Source: Calendula officinalis
Lineage: Eukaryota; Streptophyta; Magnoliopsida; Asterales; Asteraceae
Assembly (NCBI GenBank): GCA_963853835.1
Contig: OY970828.1
Span: 1,443,501-1,507,500, forward strand
Length of the DNA stretch: 64,000 bases
Reading direction: 5' to 3'
Shown here: positions 38,168 through 48,989 of the stretch, in pieces
Layout of the letters: the number at the start of each line of letters is the position of its first letter
Position numbering within the stretch: the stretch's first letter is position 1
Program-made: the position numbers and the translations under genes
The notes under the pieces: generated by a model
Databases searched by the model: none
What the model saw: the letters and a program-made list of their open reading frames with translations, nothing else
What the model was told of the DNA's origin: nothing

Positions 38168-39151
38168 ACAGTGGCTAACGGATTCAATCGGAAGTTTAAA
38201 CCATCCAACTATCTTCTAAGTTATCTTGTTATTTAAATTTTAGCTTTATCTATTAGCTTATATTTTCGTATTAGATTAGGACTTCTTTTTAAATTAGGGC
38301 CTTATTTAAAGAATTGTATGCATTAGTTGGATGGTAGTATATTGAATAAAATAAATTCGTTTCGTGAGAAGCTCAAGAATCTCGAGTTCTTGGCAATTGT
38401 TCGGGTTTACCGAGCAACCTTCAAGCTAGGCTTTAGCTTCCATACGATACATCCGTATCAAGTGGTATCAGAGCATCAGGTCATCAGGATGTCAGGCCGT
38501 GAGGAAGATCGTCGTCAACACCGTAGATTCGCCGCCAGAGGCAACGGCCATGAACAACGTGACCCACGAGACGTCGCTGAGATTGAACGCTTACAGCAAC
38601 GGATTCATGAACTTGAGCTCAACCAGTTCATCGAGATGTCCGGTCGTGAGGAAGATCGCCGTCAATACCGTAGATTCGCCGCCGGAGGCAACGGGTTTGA
38701 ACAACGTGACCCACGTGACATCAAAATCGAACGATTGCGGCAAAGCATCCAGGATCTTGAGCTTAACCAACCCGTTTACAAAGTATCCGCCACCTCTAAT
38801 GTTGCTGATTTGTACCCGTACGAGCCTGATGAAGATGATGACTCGAGGACGAGTCATTTTTTTAGAGGGGGAGGATGATACGGATCAAGACTATCTTCAA
38901 CCATCCAACTTATTTAGGAGTTATCTTTTTTTTGTTTAGTCTTATCTATTAGTTTTCCTTATTATAGTTTAATTAGTATTTATCTTTATTAGCTTATATA
39001 TAGGATAATAATGTATGGTTGGATGGCAAGTATTGAATAATAAAGAAAACGTTTCGTTTTGAAACAAGAACTCGTTTCTTGATTGTGAGTCGGTTGGCCG
39101 AACACAAACCCCAAGCTAGGTTTATAGCTTCCATACGATACATCCGTATCA
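38108..39151 (+). mobile_element. miniature Gypsy element: LTR-gag start-pol tail-LTR
   Basis: The left LTR ends GATACATCCGTATCA at 38460 and is followed by the primer site TGGTATCAGAGC (38463-38474). A gag start (MSGREEDRRQHRRFAARG) follows and is then repeated (MSGREEDRRQYRRFAAGG). This is fused in frame to the polyprotein tail (YKVSATSNVADLYPYEPDED), then PPT AGAGGGGGAGG, then the right LTR 38876-39151 (TGATACGGAT...ATCCGTATCA). Everything between gag and the tail is missing. The first 350 bases are an inverted copy of 37451-37800. Confidence 0.82.
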
Positions 39152-39951
39152 CACTTGATAGGACACAAACTCAAGATCTAACAATATGAATCATGTCTAT
39201 GATGAATGTAATGAACACAGATGTAAATATGATATGGCTTTTCATTAGACAGCAAGAGATCAAGGTTCGTAAATGGATCTCACAAAAAGTACTCTCTCTA
39301 TCAAGTAGACTCATCTATTTATAGTGAGAACTATAAGAGGGTCTAAATGGTAAAATAACTAAGTACGCTCGGAGCATACTTCCGAACACACATCTTCTTA
39401 ACATGAAAACAAGACTTAGCTAATTATTACAAGTAAGCATACATTCGGAACATAGACTAACACAACATATTTGTGACCTAAGAGTGTGTAGGTTTCAAAG
39501 TCTAGGTGGGAGAGAAGAACGACTCACATTTTGAGGGCATTTTTGGAAACAACCTTCCTCTTAAAAATTCAGATACGCTTCCAAGTCTGAAAAAATATGA
39601 GCTTGGTGAAAAAATAAGAGGCTGACGCTCTGAATCAGGAAAAAATAAGAATTTGAAATTAAGAGGCTACAAACACAACCTTAGGTATTCTAGTTTATCG
39701 ACTTTATAATCTATAAATAATAATAATAAATGAGGCCATTTTAAAAAAGATTTAGAATTTACCTGTTAAAGTTAACGAGATAGTGACCAAAACTGCAATG
39801 AAACCCTGAAATAAGGACGAGTGTTGGAGGTAAGTCAAAAAACAGGGGATGATTTTTGCAGTTTTGTCAAAGTTTAATGCGATTTAGCGTGTATTTAATC
39901 CTTGGAAGCCCTAATCGTTTTCTCTATCTGATCTCTCTCATATTTTTCTAC
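39152..39951. other. spacer and 5' region of the HD2-like gene, no other gene
   Basis: Nothing recognisable is seen between the Gypsy LTR and the HD2-like gene. The last 50-100 bases are probably the gene's leader. Confidence 0.45.
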
Positions 39952-40787
39952 ATGGAGGAGTTCTGGGGTAATCTCTATTTCGATATCTTTTTTGGTCTTC
40001 CTTTTTATTTATGTGGACCTTATTTTGTCTTTGATAATGCTCGCGAATCTTCACTTTTATCGTTTGATTTTCTTTTGCTGTTAATCGTCAATACAGTGGA
40101 ATTTCTAAAATTGCATTCAGAGTGCAACACTTTTTTTTTTCTTTTTAAATATAATTACTGTGATTGTGTATGTCTAGAGCAACTATAGAGCTTTTTGATG
40201 AAGAAGAAACTTCAATTTTAAAAAACTTAAATCGGACAGGTTTTTTGATTTGTAGTATTATTTATGTGTTTTTAATTACAAGTTGTAATTGGTTCTGTAC
40301 AATAATTGAAAGAGCTTAAGCACTGTTGGTTGTCATATCCTTGTATTCTCTAAGTAGTGTGTTGTTTGTATCTAACTAACACCCCTTATATGCTGTATAA
40401 CAATATTTGTTATTTGAAAACTCCTCCTGTATTAATTGTTTTTATATATATAGGTGTTGAAGTGAAACCTGGTGAGACTATTCATGTAGAGATTGGAAAA
40501 TTCCACGCATTTTATCTTACACAGGTATAATATAATCATTTGCTACAACTTCATTTTGCATAATTAATAACTAAAATTCTCAGGCTGTTTTGGAAAAAAC
40601 CATTGAGGGCCCAGGCCAAGAGCTTAAGTTAAAAGCCGCAAAGAATGACAAACACATGGATTTAGTAACCCTTCATGATGAGGATCTCCTGCAGGAAAAT
40701 TTTTTCAAGGTGTTTGTCGAAGATTTCTCTCTCTCGCACAACTCCAACAATTGCAATGTCTATGTTTTTGGACACAGAACTATAGAC

Positions 40788-40838
<51 letters not shown>

Positions 40839-41095
40839 GAACAAGGCAGTGACAAGGTCGGTTTGGCATTTCCAACTGAGATTGAATTATATTTTTTTAA
40901 CTTTTGTGTGTTGTTCTTTTAGGAAAATAAGGAATCTGCAAGCAAAAAGGCAAAGACCTGCAACATTCTTTCTAGACCTGCAACAGGTAGAGACTAGATT
41001 TTATTGTGTTGGTTTTATAGGGTGTTTGAAATGTATTTTGGGTGTTTGCAGGGACTTCAAGACAGAGGGTGCTGACAAGTGTCTTGGTGAACTGA
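39952..41095 (+). CDS. HD2-like nucleoplasmin-fold acidic protein, 5 exons
   Basis: My exons are 39952-39967, 40454-40524, 40584-40856, 40923-40986 and 41052-41095, totalling 468 nt, or 155 residues. The start MEEFWGVEVKPGETIHVEIG is the hallmark N-terminus shared by plant HD2 histone deacetylase-like proteins and nuclear FKBP43/53. VYVFGHRTIDDDD matches the end of the nucleoplasmin domain plus its acidic tract. The later part (SLSHNSNNCNVYVFGHRT) looks closer to HD2 than to FKBP. The acidic tract comes from a (GAT)n run. The protein ends soon after a basic stretch (SKKAKT) and lacks the C2H2 zinc finger of HD2A/C-type proteins. Known relatives are nucleolar histone-binding proteins. A paralogous domain opens the convergent gene at 42724-44411. 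The last two short exons are the least certain. Confidence 0.75.
40787..40837. repeat. (GAT)n microsatellite encoding poly-Asp
   Basis: A pure GAT run of about 17 units lies inside exon 3 of the HD2-like gene and encodes its acidic tract. Length changes here stay in frame. Confidence 0.95.
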
Positions 41096-42723
41096 TTTTA
41101 GTATTATGTTTTTTTAGTATGGATTGTGTTGGTATGTAAAACAAGATATCATGAATTTCATCTGGTTATTTAGCTGCCTGTTGATGTGGCTGAAACTCTA
41201 TAAATTCTACTTTTGCGGTATACCTAAACTCTTACTAACCAAAATACAATATAAATCTTACTTTTGGGATATATTATTACCTAACCATATAAATCTCTTA
41301 CTAACCAACATACATTATATGCTTCGCTTCGAGAGGGTTTTGGTTTTTGGCCTTATTTAAAATGAGAGTGAGGAATTTTGGTTGAATATAAATTGTCCGC
41401 TGGCTGAAGTTTATGTCGGTTTGTTGGTTTTTCTTTTGTTTGCACGTTTCCTCTTGGTTTTGTCTATCTTGTTGGCAACAGAATACAAATACCATGTTGT
41501 CACCCTAAAAGCCTATTCCTTAAATGAACAAATACCATGTTATCATAGCTTGTTGGCCGAGAGACCTCTATAGCATGACCATTTCCTATTAATGGCTTCC
41601 ATGAAGTTGACATTTACCAATTACTATTGCATGGAAATTGGAACAGAGACATGCATGTTTTTATATTCATTTGTCATCAACAAAATCATAATAAAAGTTT
41701 TCAAAACCAACTTCAACACAACCTCAACTCCACCAGCCAATGCTTTTAATTTAACCTGCAAAAATCGATCATCTGAATGCATTAGAGTTTTAAGTAGACC
41801 ATCCATCTAAGCCTTTTGGATAACTTAAAAAAAAAAAAAAAACAATTATAATGCAACGTCAATGATATCACATGCTTATGCATTGAAATTACGCTTTGGT
41901 CAATTTTCAAACCATTTGACTCATCAAAGCCAGAATTGCAACAGAAGCACCTTCAGTATTAGAGCAATCCAAAACCTGTGATAATTCCATGCATATGCTC
42001 ATTTCCATCCATATTGCATTAATTCAATCTTCAAAAAAAAAAAAATTCTTGTATATTATGAGTTAAATTTGCCTTCCAATGATACACCTACATATACAAT
42101 CCATAAACTGGTATAAGCAGTAGTTTTAGGATTGTAGTTATCAATTAAATTTTTTTTTTTAAAAAGTATTGACCTATAACAACAGGGGGCAATGACCTAA
42201 CCACAAACCAAGAAGCTGCAAAGCTGTTCAGATCAACAAAAATCATACAATTTCACGGAGTCAAACTCATACATAACTAACCAGGTCAAAAAAAATCCAA
42301 ACGGGCCTAGTATTGCATCGGTCTATGTCCTTCAAGGGGTACCCCGTTGCATCAACAAGCAAACCAGTTACATCGACGGTCAAACTTCCAATGATTTTAG
42401 GGTAAAATAAATGTAAGAAAATCAGATGTTGAATATTTAAAGCATAAAAAAACCCTCATCAAGAAAATTTACAAATTGAAACATACGTCCATCTTTTAGT
42501 AACTAACAGATTCACAAGTAGTATTCGACTTTTGTAATCGATAAATGAGTGCAAGAAGCCAACTAAGGAAGCCATAATTTAGTTTAGTATTGACAGAGGC
42601 ATTTTCACAAACACCTTATCTGCAATAACTTATCTTTACACCAACTTGACTACATTTTTAACACAAGTTGAAGCAAAAAGTGGAACATGAAAGCAACATC
42701 TGTTATGACAAAAGGACTTGGTC
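41096..42723. other. spacer between convergent nucleoplasmin-fold genes
   Basis: No gene is seen. The segment 41823-42050 recurs, rearranged, at 59362-59770. The rest may hold the 3' UTRs of both genes. Confidence 0.5.
41823..42050. repeat. segment duplicated at 59.4-59.8 kb
   Basis: The tract from CAATTATAATGCAACG through CAGAAGCACCTTCAGTATTA to ATTGCATTAATTCAATC is nearly identical in both places. The poly-A at each side suggests retroposition or a short transposable unit. Non-coding. Confidence 0.75.
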
Positions 42724-44411
42724 TTATTCTGGGCATTCACCACATCCAATGATTGTTACAGTTTTTTTTGGCTTTGAAGTATATGACCTCCACGTTTCAG
42801 CAACAATCTGGTCAACGACCCGCATTCCATCATCCATCACCTCTCCAACTACAACAGTCCGCACACCACCCATCCTAATCATACAAATCATATTATTATT
42901 ATATCTTAATTAATTAATGGTTATGCAACTTACCACTCATGTGATTCCACTGTTATGGAGAATTCTGAATCACCAAAATTTGTCATTACCAGCAACCCTA
43001 CAAAGTCGATATCAGAAAAGAAAAACAACATTCAATTCTATTACTTTCTTACCTCGTTCATTAGGCTTGATCTTCATGTTTTCAGGTTTAAGCCTTGGTG
43101 CATCATCTCCAACAGTTAAATCACCACCCATAAGCATGTGCTTGGCAATCATGTGAATTCTACTTCCCTTGTAGCATTTTCCACTTTCTCCCATACCTTT
43201 CCATACAAAATAATAAAATAATAAAAAAGATGTAAACTTAACATAAACTAGCATAGCATACCTGTGCATAGTGTTCTGCAGCGTTCTGCAATCAATGGAG
43301 AATTCAAATTACTAGTCTAAAACATAAGATGACAATGAAAGTGACTGTACATACCTGCTGTTTCGGGAACTGCTTTTCCATAGAGACCAAATACAATTCG
43401 TCCTGAAAATCATACATGACATGATGCTTATTTTATTAGAGTTGAAATTGAAAAAGATTCCATACCAGCATATTTTCCAGCAATCTCGATATCAAAATAT
43501 ACTTTGTGAGTAATTTCCCTTGAAACTTCCTCTGAATCCTCCTCAATATCTGAATCCTCCTCACTATCTGAATCCTCCTCAATATCTGAATCCTCCTCAA
43601 TATCTGAATCCTCCTCACTATCTGAATCCTCCTCAATATCTGAATCCTCCTCACTATCTGAATCCTCCATCTACATAATCAAGTTTAAATTCAATTTTTT
43701 TTTACAAATTCTTGGCAAAACAATTTCATACCCGAAGGCTGCTTGGCACAACAATAGTAGGACTCAATGAAACCACACCCACTTCAACTTCTTTAAACCA
43801 CCTATCAACAATTTCAGCACCAAAACCTCTAGGATCCTCAACAAATTTGTAACCAGACAAGATAACACTGCTGCCATCAATGCAAGTGTGTGACAATGTG
43901 CAGCTTTTGCTGATAAAAAAGTCTACAGCCGTATGCGGAAATTTTTTAGCATCAAGATTTGCAATCACAAACTTCTTATCCCCCATTTTCATGTGTACAA
44001 TCACAGCTTTATTATCTTCTACGTTACGCTCCTCCTCGGGAAAATAAATGTTTACAATTAAAATACGTTCCCCTACGCCAACAACCAACTCATATGTTTC
44101 ATTGAGGTCCACAACAGCCTCTGCAATCATAACCACAACATTTTTTAAAACAAAAACAACACAGAAAACGTATACGATTTGCTAACCAAAAGAGAAATTA
44201 AAACCAAAACGATGAGATGAATATATTGAAAGTTAAGATTTGCGCCAAAACTAGGTCGTCCAAAACAAAAACCCTAACCACAGAAACATAAAGGAAGACA
44301 GAACAAATTAAAAACGAAAACGATTAATTTCATACGAAAGGAAGAGAAAAAAGAATTTGAGCGAGATTCCTTACCCCACGGTAACCTTACTGAGGGTCGT
44401 ATGTATGGCAT
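42724..44411 (-). CDS. nucleoplasmin-like domain fused to a degenerate cyclophilin, 8 exons
   Basis: My exons are 44411-44375, 44120-43732, 43670-43466, 43402-43355, 43285-43262, 43196-43053, 42997-42934 and 42874-42724, all GT-AG, 1062 nt, or 353 residues. Residues 1-142 are nucleoplasmin-like: the first exon ends in WG in the same phase as the HD2-like neighbour, and VDFFISKSCTLSHTCIDGS precedes GYKF, as in HD2 proteins. Residues 143-190 are EEDSDS/EEDSDI repeats. Residues 198-353 follow a cyclophilin in order: KVYFDIEIAGKYAGRIVFGL, ERCRTLCTG, CYKGSRIHMIAKHMLMGGDL, GEVMDDGMRVVDQI. The catalytic FHRxIP Arg is Met and that loop is one residue short. The Trp is kept (HEWMGG) but the following His is Arg. 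I infer a chromatin protein with a non-catalytic or altered isomerase domain. A gene-model chimera of two genes is unlikely, since all phases fit. Confidence 0.78.
43528..43670. repeat. 18-bp coding minisatellite
   Basis: About eight units like TATCTGAATCCTCCTCAA (plus strand) encode EEDSDS/EEDSDI in exon 3 of the nucleoplasmin-cyclophilin gene. The unit length is a multiple of three, so copy changes keep the frame. Confidence 0.92.
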
Positions 44412-44549
44412 TCTCAAGTGCTGGAGAGATTTTGCTGATGAGATCCGTGAGCGGCAGAGTGAAAATTAGGTTTGTGAGTGCGGCGCCTCCTCTTTTTATA
44501 GCAATCTATCCCCAACCAACAATTTTCTGAGATCCCATCTTTTTTTTTT

Positions 44550-45029
44550 TAACTTTTTACTATTACAATAAGTTTTTAAAAAACTTTTTACCTTTGGAAT
44601 AATTAGCTTTTCTAAAACCTTATTGCAATCACTTTTTTTCTAACTTACTTTCAATGTTTGTCTTTTTTAATTCTCTATGTTTAATAACTTTTCATTTTAG
44701 ACCTTAGATATACAATATATAAATTCTTTATTATATTTTTATTAGTTAACAAATAAATTATATAATATCTAATGCTAATTATTACAATATTTTTGTATGA
44801 ATATATTTTACAAAATATTATATTTAGTAAGATTTCAGAAAATTGTCAAATTATATATAGGGGTATTTATAAAACATTTGAGATAGATTAAGCTAAATTG
44901 GAAATTTTGTAAAAGGAAAAGTTTTTTGGAAATGTTAACCACTAGAGATGTTATTTAGGAAAGGGTTTTTGGTTAGTGGAATGTTGATGTGCCAAAAGTA
45001 ATAAGCTTTTCAGAGGTTAACCATGCTTT
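44550..45029. mobile_element. second copy of the 10.2-kb MITE family, inverted
   Basis: Read on the minus strand it follows 10216-10700: GGTTAACCTCTGAAAAGC, then a CTTATTACTTTTGGCACATC relative and CCCTATATATAATTTGACA. The left end is blurred by a poly-T run. It lies between the nucleoplasmin-cyclophilin promoter and the Copia fragment. Confidence 0.7.
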
Positions 45030-45134
45030 AAGTTTGTCTTTGATTTCACTTTTTGTGTTTTATTCTGATTTGATAGTAATCAACTATTACGTTTGTATAT
45101 ATGGACAACTTTTTTTTTTCCACTCAATATACAA

Positions 45135-47495
45135 CTAATTTTTATTTGAAGAGTAAGTGTTCTTAACAGTTGAAGATTTTGATGTATGTTTGGAAGAGAG
45201 ATTAGTACTGGTGTTGGTTACTACTGGTCTAGGTTTATACCCTTGGGATTTAGCTTTTGAAAATTTTACTACTGACGGACCAGTAGTGTTTGAGTAAAAA
45301 GGGTTTTGACCATAATCAGTAGTATTTCTGTAGTTGTACCAGACAGTATGATAATTAGGGTTTGTACCAGTAGTAAAATTTGAATAGTTCCTACTGGTGT
45401 TTGAAAAACGTGGGTATTGAGGAGATCTGTTATATGTTCCATTGTTTTTGAAATAATTACTCCTATTTGGACTTTTATGCCTAATATTTTGCACAAATCT
45501 CTGTGCAGATCTTCCAAACTTAGGTACTTCAACATGAGGAATTTCAGTTTCTTTATTTTTTATAATTTTTTCTTTTGTTTTGCTAAGTTGAAATTCTTTA
45601 AATTCTTTGCTATTAATTGGGTTAAAGTGACAGTTCTTGGCAATATGATTGACCTTGTTACAAATTAAGCAAGATAATTTTGTTTTGGCATTATCTGGTT
45701 TTCTTTGTTCCTTTAACTGATTTAAATTTCGTTGATTTCCCCTTTTCAAAATTTTTGGAATGTTTTCAGACGAGTATTTAGGGGATTCAACTGGACTGTG
45801 GGTTGTGTGAAAACTATCATCAGTTGAATCATTTGTTTGGTCATCATCAGAAGAATCATCTAAAAATATTGTTTTATTACTGACATCAGTATCAACTTGA
45901 TTTTCTGTCTTTAAATTATCTAGAACTCTTTCTGTGCTGGACCTAAGAGGAGGAATAAAGTTATTTGGAGGAGGGACTGCATGATACCCTACCCCATGAA
46001 CAACTTTTTCAGTTGTTTGGTTACTGGTCAATTCATTCACAATTTGAGAGCTTTTTTCAAATTTCTTAATTGTGAGTTTATTCTGTTCTAATTCCATTCT
46101 ACATTCTTCTAATTTAATTAAGGTTTCTTTGAGTTTCAATTCAGCATGATCTTTTTCATAAGCAAGTTGTAACAATTCTTCTTTTATCTTTTGATCTGTT
46201 ATCTTATAAACCTTAATTTGATTTTCAAGATCAGCTATGCACCCATTATATTCAATTCTCCTATTTCTGTTTAGAATCATCTCATCAAGTGTTTCTTTAT
46301 TAAGTTTTTCTAATTCCTTATAGACCTTAATGCATTCAAGGGTGCAAGATTTAGAATTTACCTTAGTTGGAGAATCAGTGAAAGCCATGAGAGCTTGATT
46401 TTGTGCATGCTCCTCTGCTTGGAAGCTCCAATCATATCCTTGTCCTTGTTGAGAGACAAGAGCAGTTGAGTTTGACCTTTTGTCTGGCTGAGGACATTCT
46501 TTGGCAAAGTGTCCAAGGTTGTTACAGTTGTAACATTTGACTTTAGTTTTGTCAAAACCAGCTTTGTCACCTTTGTTGAAAGAAAGGTTTGTTCTACCAG
46601 TCCTCTTCAAGAACCTTTTGGTTCTCAGACTTAGCATGGCCATTTGCCATTTTAAATCCATCTCTTCAAGATCATCTGGATTTAATTGTTCCAAATCATC
46701 ACTAATTAGTGCAGTGTGCACATGACTAGTGAAGAAGGATTCTCTGGCAGTATCTTCACTTTCTGCAATCTTTCCTTTAACAGTTTCTGGAGCTTGTCCT
46801 GTACTAGAGACAAAAGCTGCATTGTTAGAAGATAAATTTGGATTTTTAGAACTTACCTCTGATTCAAACACTCGAAGCTCATTGTATAATTCATCCAGCT
46901 CTTTTTCTTCCAGAGTATCACCTTGTCTATATATAACAGTGTACATAGACCATTCTTCTCCAAGTGATCTGAGGAACTTTCTGTTCACATCATCATTATC
47001 TGGTTTCACTCCAACTTGGGTTAATTCACCAATCAGCTTGTTGTGTCTGTCAAAGATCTGAGACAGTGACTCATTCTTTTGACCTTTGAAATTTTCAAAG
47101 TCCTGTTTCAGTACTAATTTCAAGTTTCTTTTTGTGCTTTTGGTGCCCACGAATCTCTTTTCAAGTGCTTCCCATAACAGCTTAGCATCTTCATAATCAA
47201 CAAAGAGATGTTGATAGTCATTAGGAATAGCCAGAAGAAGAGTATTGAGAGCTTTGAGTTCAATCCCTCTATCTTTCTTCTCCTTTTCACACTTGATTTT
47301 GTCAACTTCAGAGGTGGAGGCAGTGATCTGGGTTTGAACGGTTTTGTTTCCTTCCTTAACAACCTCCCACATTGAGTAATCAGCAATAAGCATGTATTGC
47401 TTAATGCGATTCTCCCACATACCAAAGTTATTTGGAGTAAGCATTGGGATTTTGTTCGGTTGGGTAGTTTCATTGTTATCAGTCATGATTAACAA
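45135..47495 (-). CDS. Copia gag protein (no pol attached)
   Basis: A 786-residue open frame on the minus strand, transcribed away from the LTR at 47572. The start is followed by NNFGMWENRIKQYMLIADYS, the usual Copia gag N-terminus. DYEDAKLLWEALEKRF and the UBN2-type region come next, then a CCHC zinc knuckle (CYNCNNLGHFAKEC), a long charged coiled coil, and a second CCHC (CLICNKVNHIAKNC). It packages element RNA. The frame stops at SSNKN and no protease, integrase or RT follows before the MITE at 45029. The element is therefore truncated after gag. The open frame is undamaged, suggesting a fairly young insertion. Confidence 0.9.
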   Translation of the reverse strand: MLIMTDNNETTQPNKIPMLTPNNFGMWENRIKQYMLIADYSMWEVVKEGNKTVQTQITASTSEVDKIKCEKEKKDRGIELKALNTLLLAIPNDYQHLFVDYEDAKLLWEALEKRFVGTKSTKRNLKLVLKQDFENFKGQKNESLSQIFDRHNKLIGELTQVGVKPDNDDVNRKFLRSLGEEWSMYTVIYRQGDTLEEKELDELYNELRVFESEVSSKNPNLSSNNAAFVSSTGQAPETVKGKIAESEDTARESFFTSHVHTALISDDLEQLNPDDLEEMDLKWQMAMLSLRTKRFLKRTGRTNLSFNKGDKAGFDKTKVKCYNCNNLGHFAKECPQPDKRSNSTALVSQQGQGYDWSFQAEEHAQNQALMAFTDSPTKVNSKSCTLECIKVYKELEKLNKETLDEMILNRNRRIEYNGCIADLENQIKVYKITDQKIKEELLQLAYEKDHAELKLKETLIKLEECRMELEQNKLTIKKFEKSSQIVNELTSNQTTEKVVHGVGYHAVPPPNNFIPPLRSSTERVLDNLKTENQVDTDVSNKTIFLDDSSDDDQTNDSTDDSFHTTHSPVESPKYSSENIPKILKRGNQRNLNQLKEQRKPDNAKTKLSCLICNKVNHIAKNCHFNPINSKEFKEFQLSKTKEKIIKNKETEIPHVEVPKFGRSAQRFVQNIRHKSPNRSNYFKNNGTYNRSPQYPRFSNTSRNYSNFTTGTNPNYHTVWYNYRNTTDYGQNPFYSNTTGPSVVKFSKAKSQGYKPRPVVTNTSTNLSSKHTSKSSTVKNTYSSNKN

Positions 47496-47571
47496 TCTGT
47501 GTGTTTTAAAGATTGAAGCTTTTTGATATTCTTAAGAATTGTAGATCTAGAACCAATGCTCTGATACCACT

Positions 47572-48212
47572 TGTCAGGATCGATTAACCCAGAGGATTAA
47601 TTAATCACAGATCTACAAACTAGAAGAAGTTGCAGCGGATCAACACTTTTAGTTTTTATCAATTAAGAACAATGAATACTGTATAAATGTAATTGTAAAT
47701 AAGAACACAGTGATTCACAAAAAGCTTCAATGTATATTATCAATTAAGCAATACACACGTACGTTTACAATTCGTAAGGAACATACTTATAGTAGTCCTT
47801 GAAGCTTAACTAATTACCCTAGTTATTCTAGGACTTGATTTACATCGAAATATAAAAGATATACATTGAATTACATTCTATAACTAACTCTGCGAGAATC
47901 TCGGACTCGATATCTTCCAAATACGCGTACCAGTAGTAACTATAAACATCAGTAGTAAATATGCAGCATCAGTAGTAACTCTGGTAATCAGTAGAAAGTC
48001 CAAGATCAACATCAGTAGTAACTACTTGATCAGTAGTGTCTTCAATATGTGCATGATCAGTAGTAAGTTAGTTATAAACATCACCAGTATCAACTTCAGC
48101 AGTATTAAGTGTTTCTTCCCCATCAGTAGTAATCATAGTCTTCACCAGTAATAACTATGATCAGTACTAACTAAAGCATCAGTAATAAGTTGAACTGTGA
48201 TTTGTTCCAACA
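47572..48212 (-). mobile_element. Copia 5' LTR with primer site
   Basis: On the minus strand it runs TGTTGGAACAAATCAC to GATCCTGACA, 641 bp. It is followed by AGTGGTATCAGAGC (47569-47556), a start-Met tRNA primer site. The outer 250 bases carry about a dozen CAGTAGTAA motifs. The partner 3' LTR is absent. Confidence 0.85.
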
Positions 48213-48368
48213 ATGGGGGAACTTAACAGAAAATTTTAACATTGTTTAGCCTAAAGGACCAAACGTGATAAAAGTTTTAAAAATAAAGATTATTTTTGTC
48301 AGTTTTGAAAGAATGAGGCTAAAGTTGCAATATGGTACAAACTTAAAGGACCTATAGTTAACTCTTAA

Positions 48369-48510
48369 CTTTATTAACGTTGATGATAATGACTTTCTGA
48401 AAAGAAACAAGTGAAAGATGATGATGCTTGAAGTTTGAAAACTTCAAGTAGATGATGAGAGTATGAATGCATAGAAGAAAAGATTTTAGGAATTGAAGAA
48501 TTGTTCATGT
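48369..48510. repeat. spacer unit repeated three times in this cluster
   Basis: A tract with AAGAAACAAGTGAAAGATG, GATGCTTGAAGTTTG and GATGAGAGTATGAATGC recurs at 52655-52800 and 54268-54405. It lies upstream of each Gly/Cys-rich gene copy and marks the tandem duplication unit. It may be a decayed exon; no intact frame was seen. Confidence 0.65.
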
Positions 48511-48516
48511 AACATA

Positions 48517-48816
48517 CTTCTTCATTTCAAAATAAGTGACACAAATTAAGTATACGTTTTTTAATGCAAAAGATTGTAATTAAGGTTAAATTGAATAGTT
48601 AATAAGTGATGAGTCCAACATATTATGATTAAAGTGAGTTTAATAATGTTTAAAAGTAAAAGTAAGGGTAATTGGGTCATTTTACTTTATTAAAGGTATT
48701 AATTAGTGGGTATGGGTCCCACTATTTTTTACCAAATAAGGAAAATTTAAAACGTGTCACTTATTTTGAAACACCCAAAAATGAAAAGTGTGTCACTTAT
48801 TTTGAAACGGAGGAAA
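48517..48816. mobile_element. Stowaway-like MITE
   Basis: The ends CTTCTTCATTTCAAAATAAG and CTTATTTTGAAACGGAGGAA are inverted copies. Inner GTGTCACTTATTTTGAAA is repeated. Same family as 36663-36969. Confidence 0.75.
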
Positions 48817-48989
48817 TTTTTAATAGAGTTTCAAGCTTATTAATTTTAAAATGGTATATGTAACAATTAATTTTCAACATTATGAGAGATAAATTACAAT
48901 TAATTTTCTATTAAGTACAAAATATTATATCTAACAATATAATTCATGGTAAAGCAAGAAAATCTATATGCGCAAACACAAATCACATC

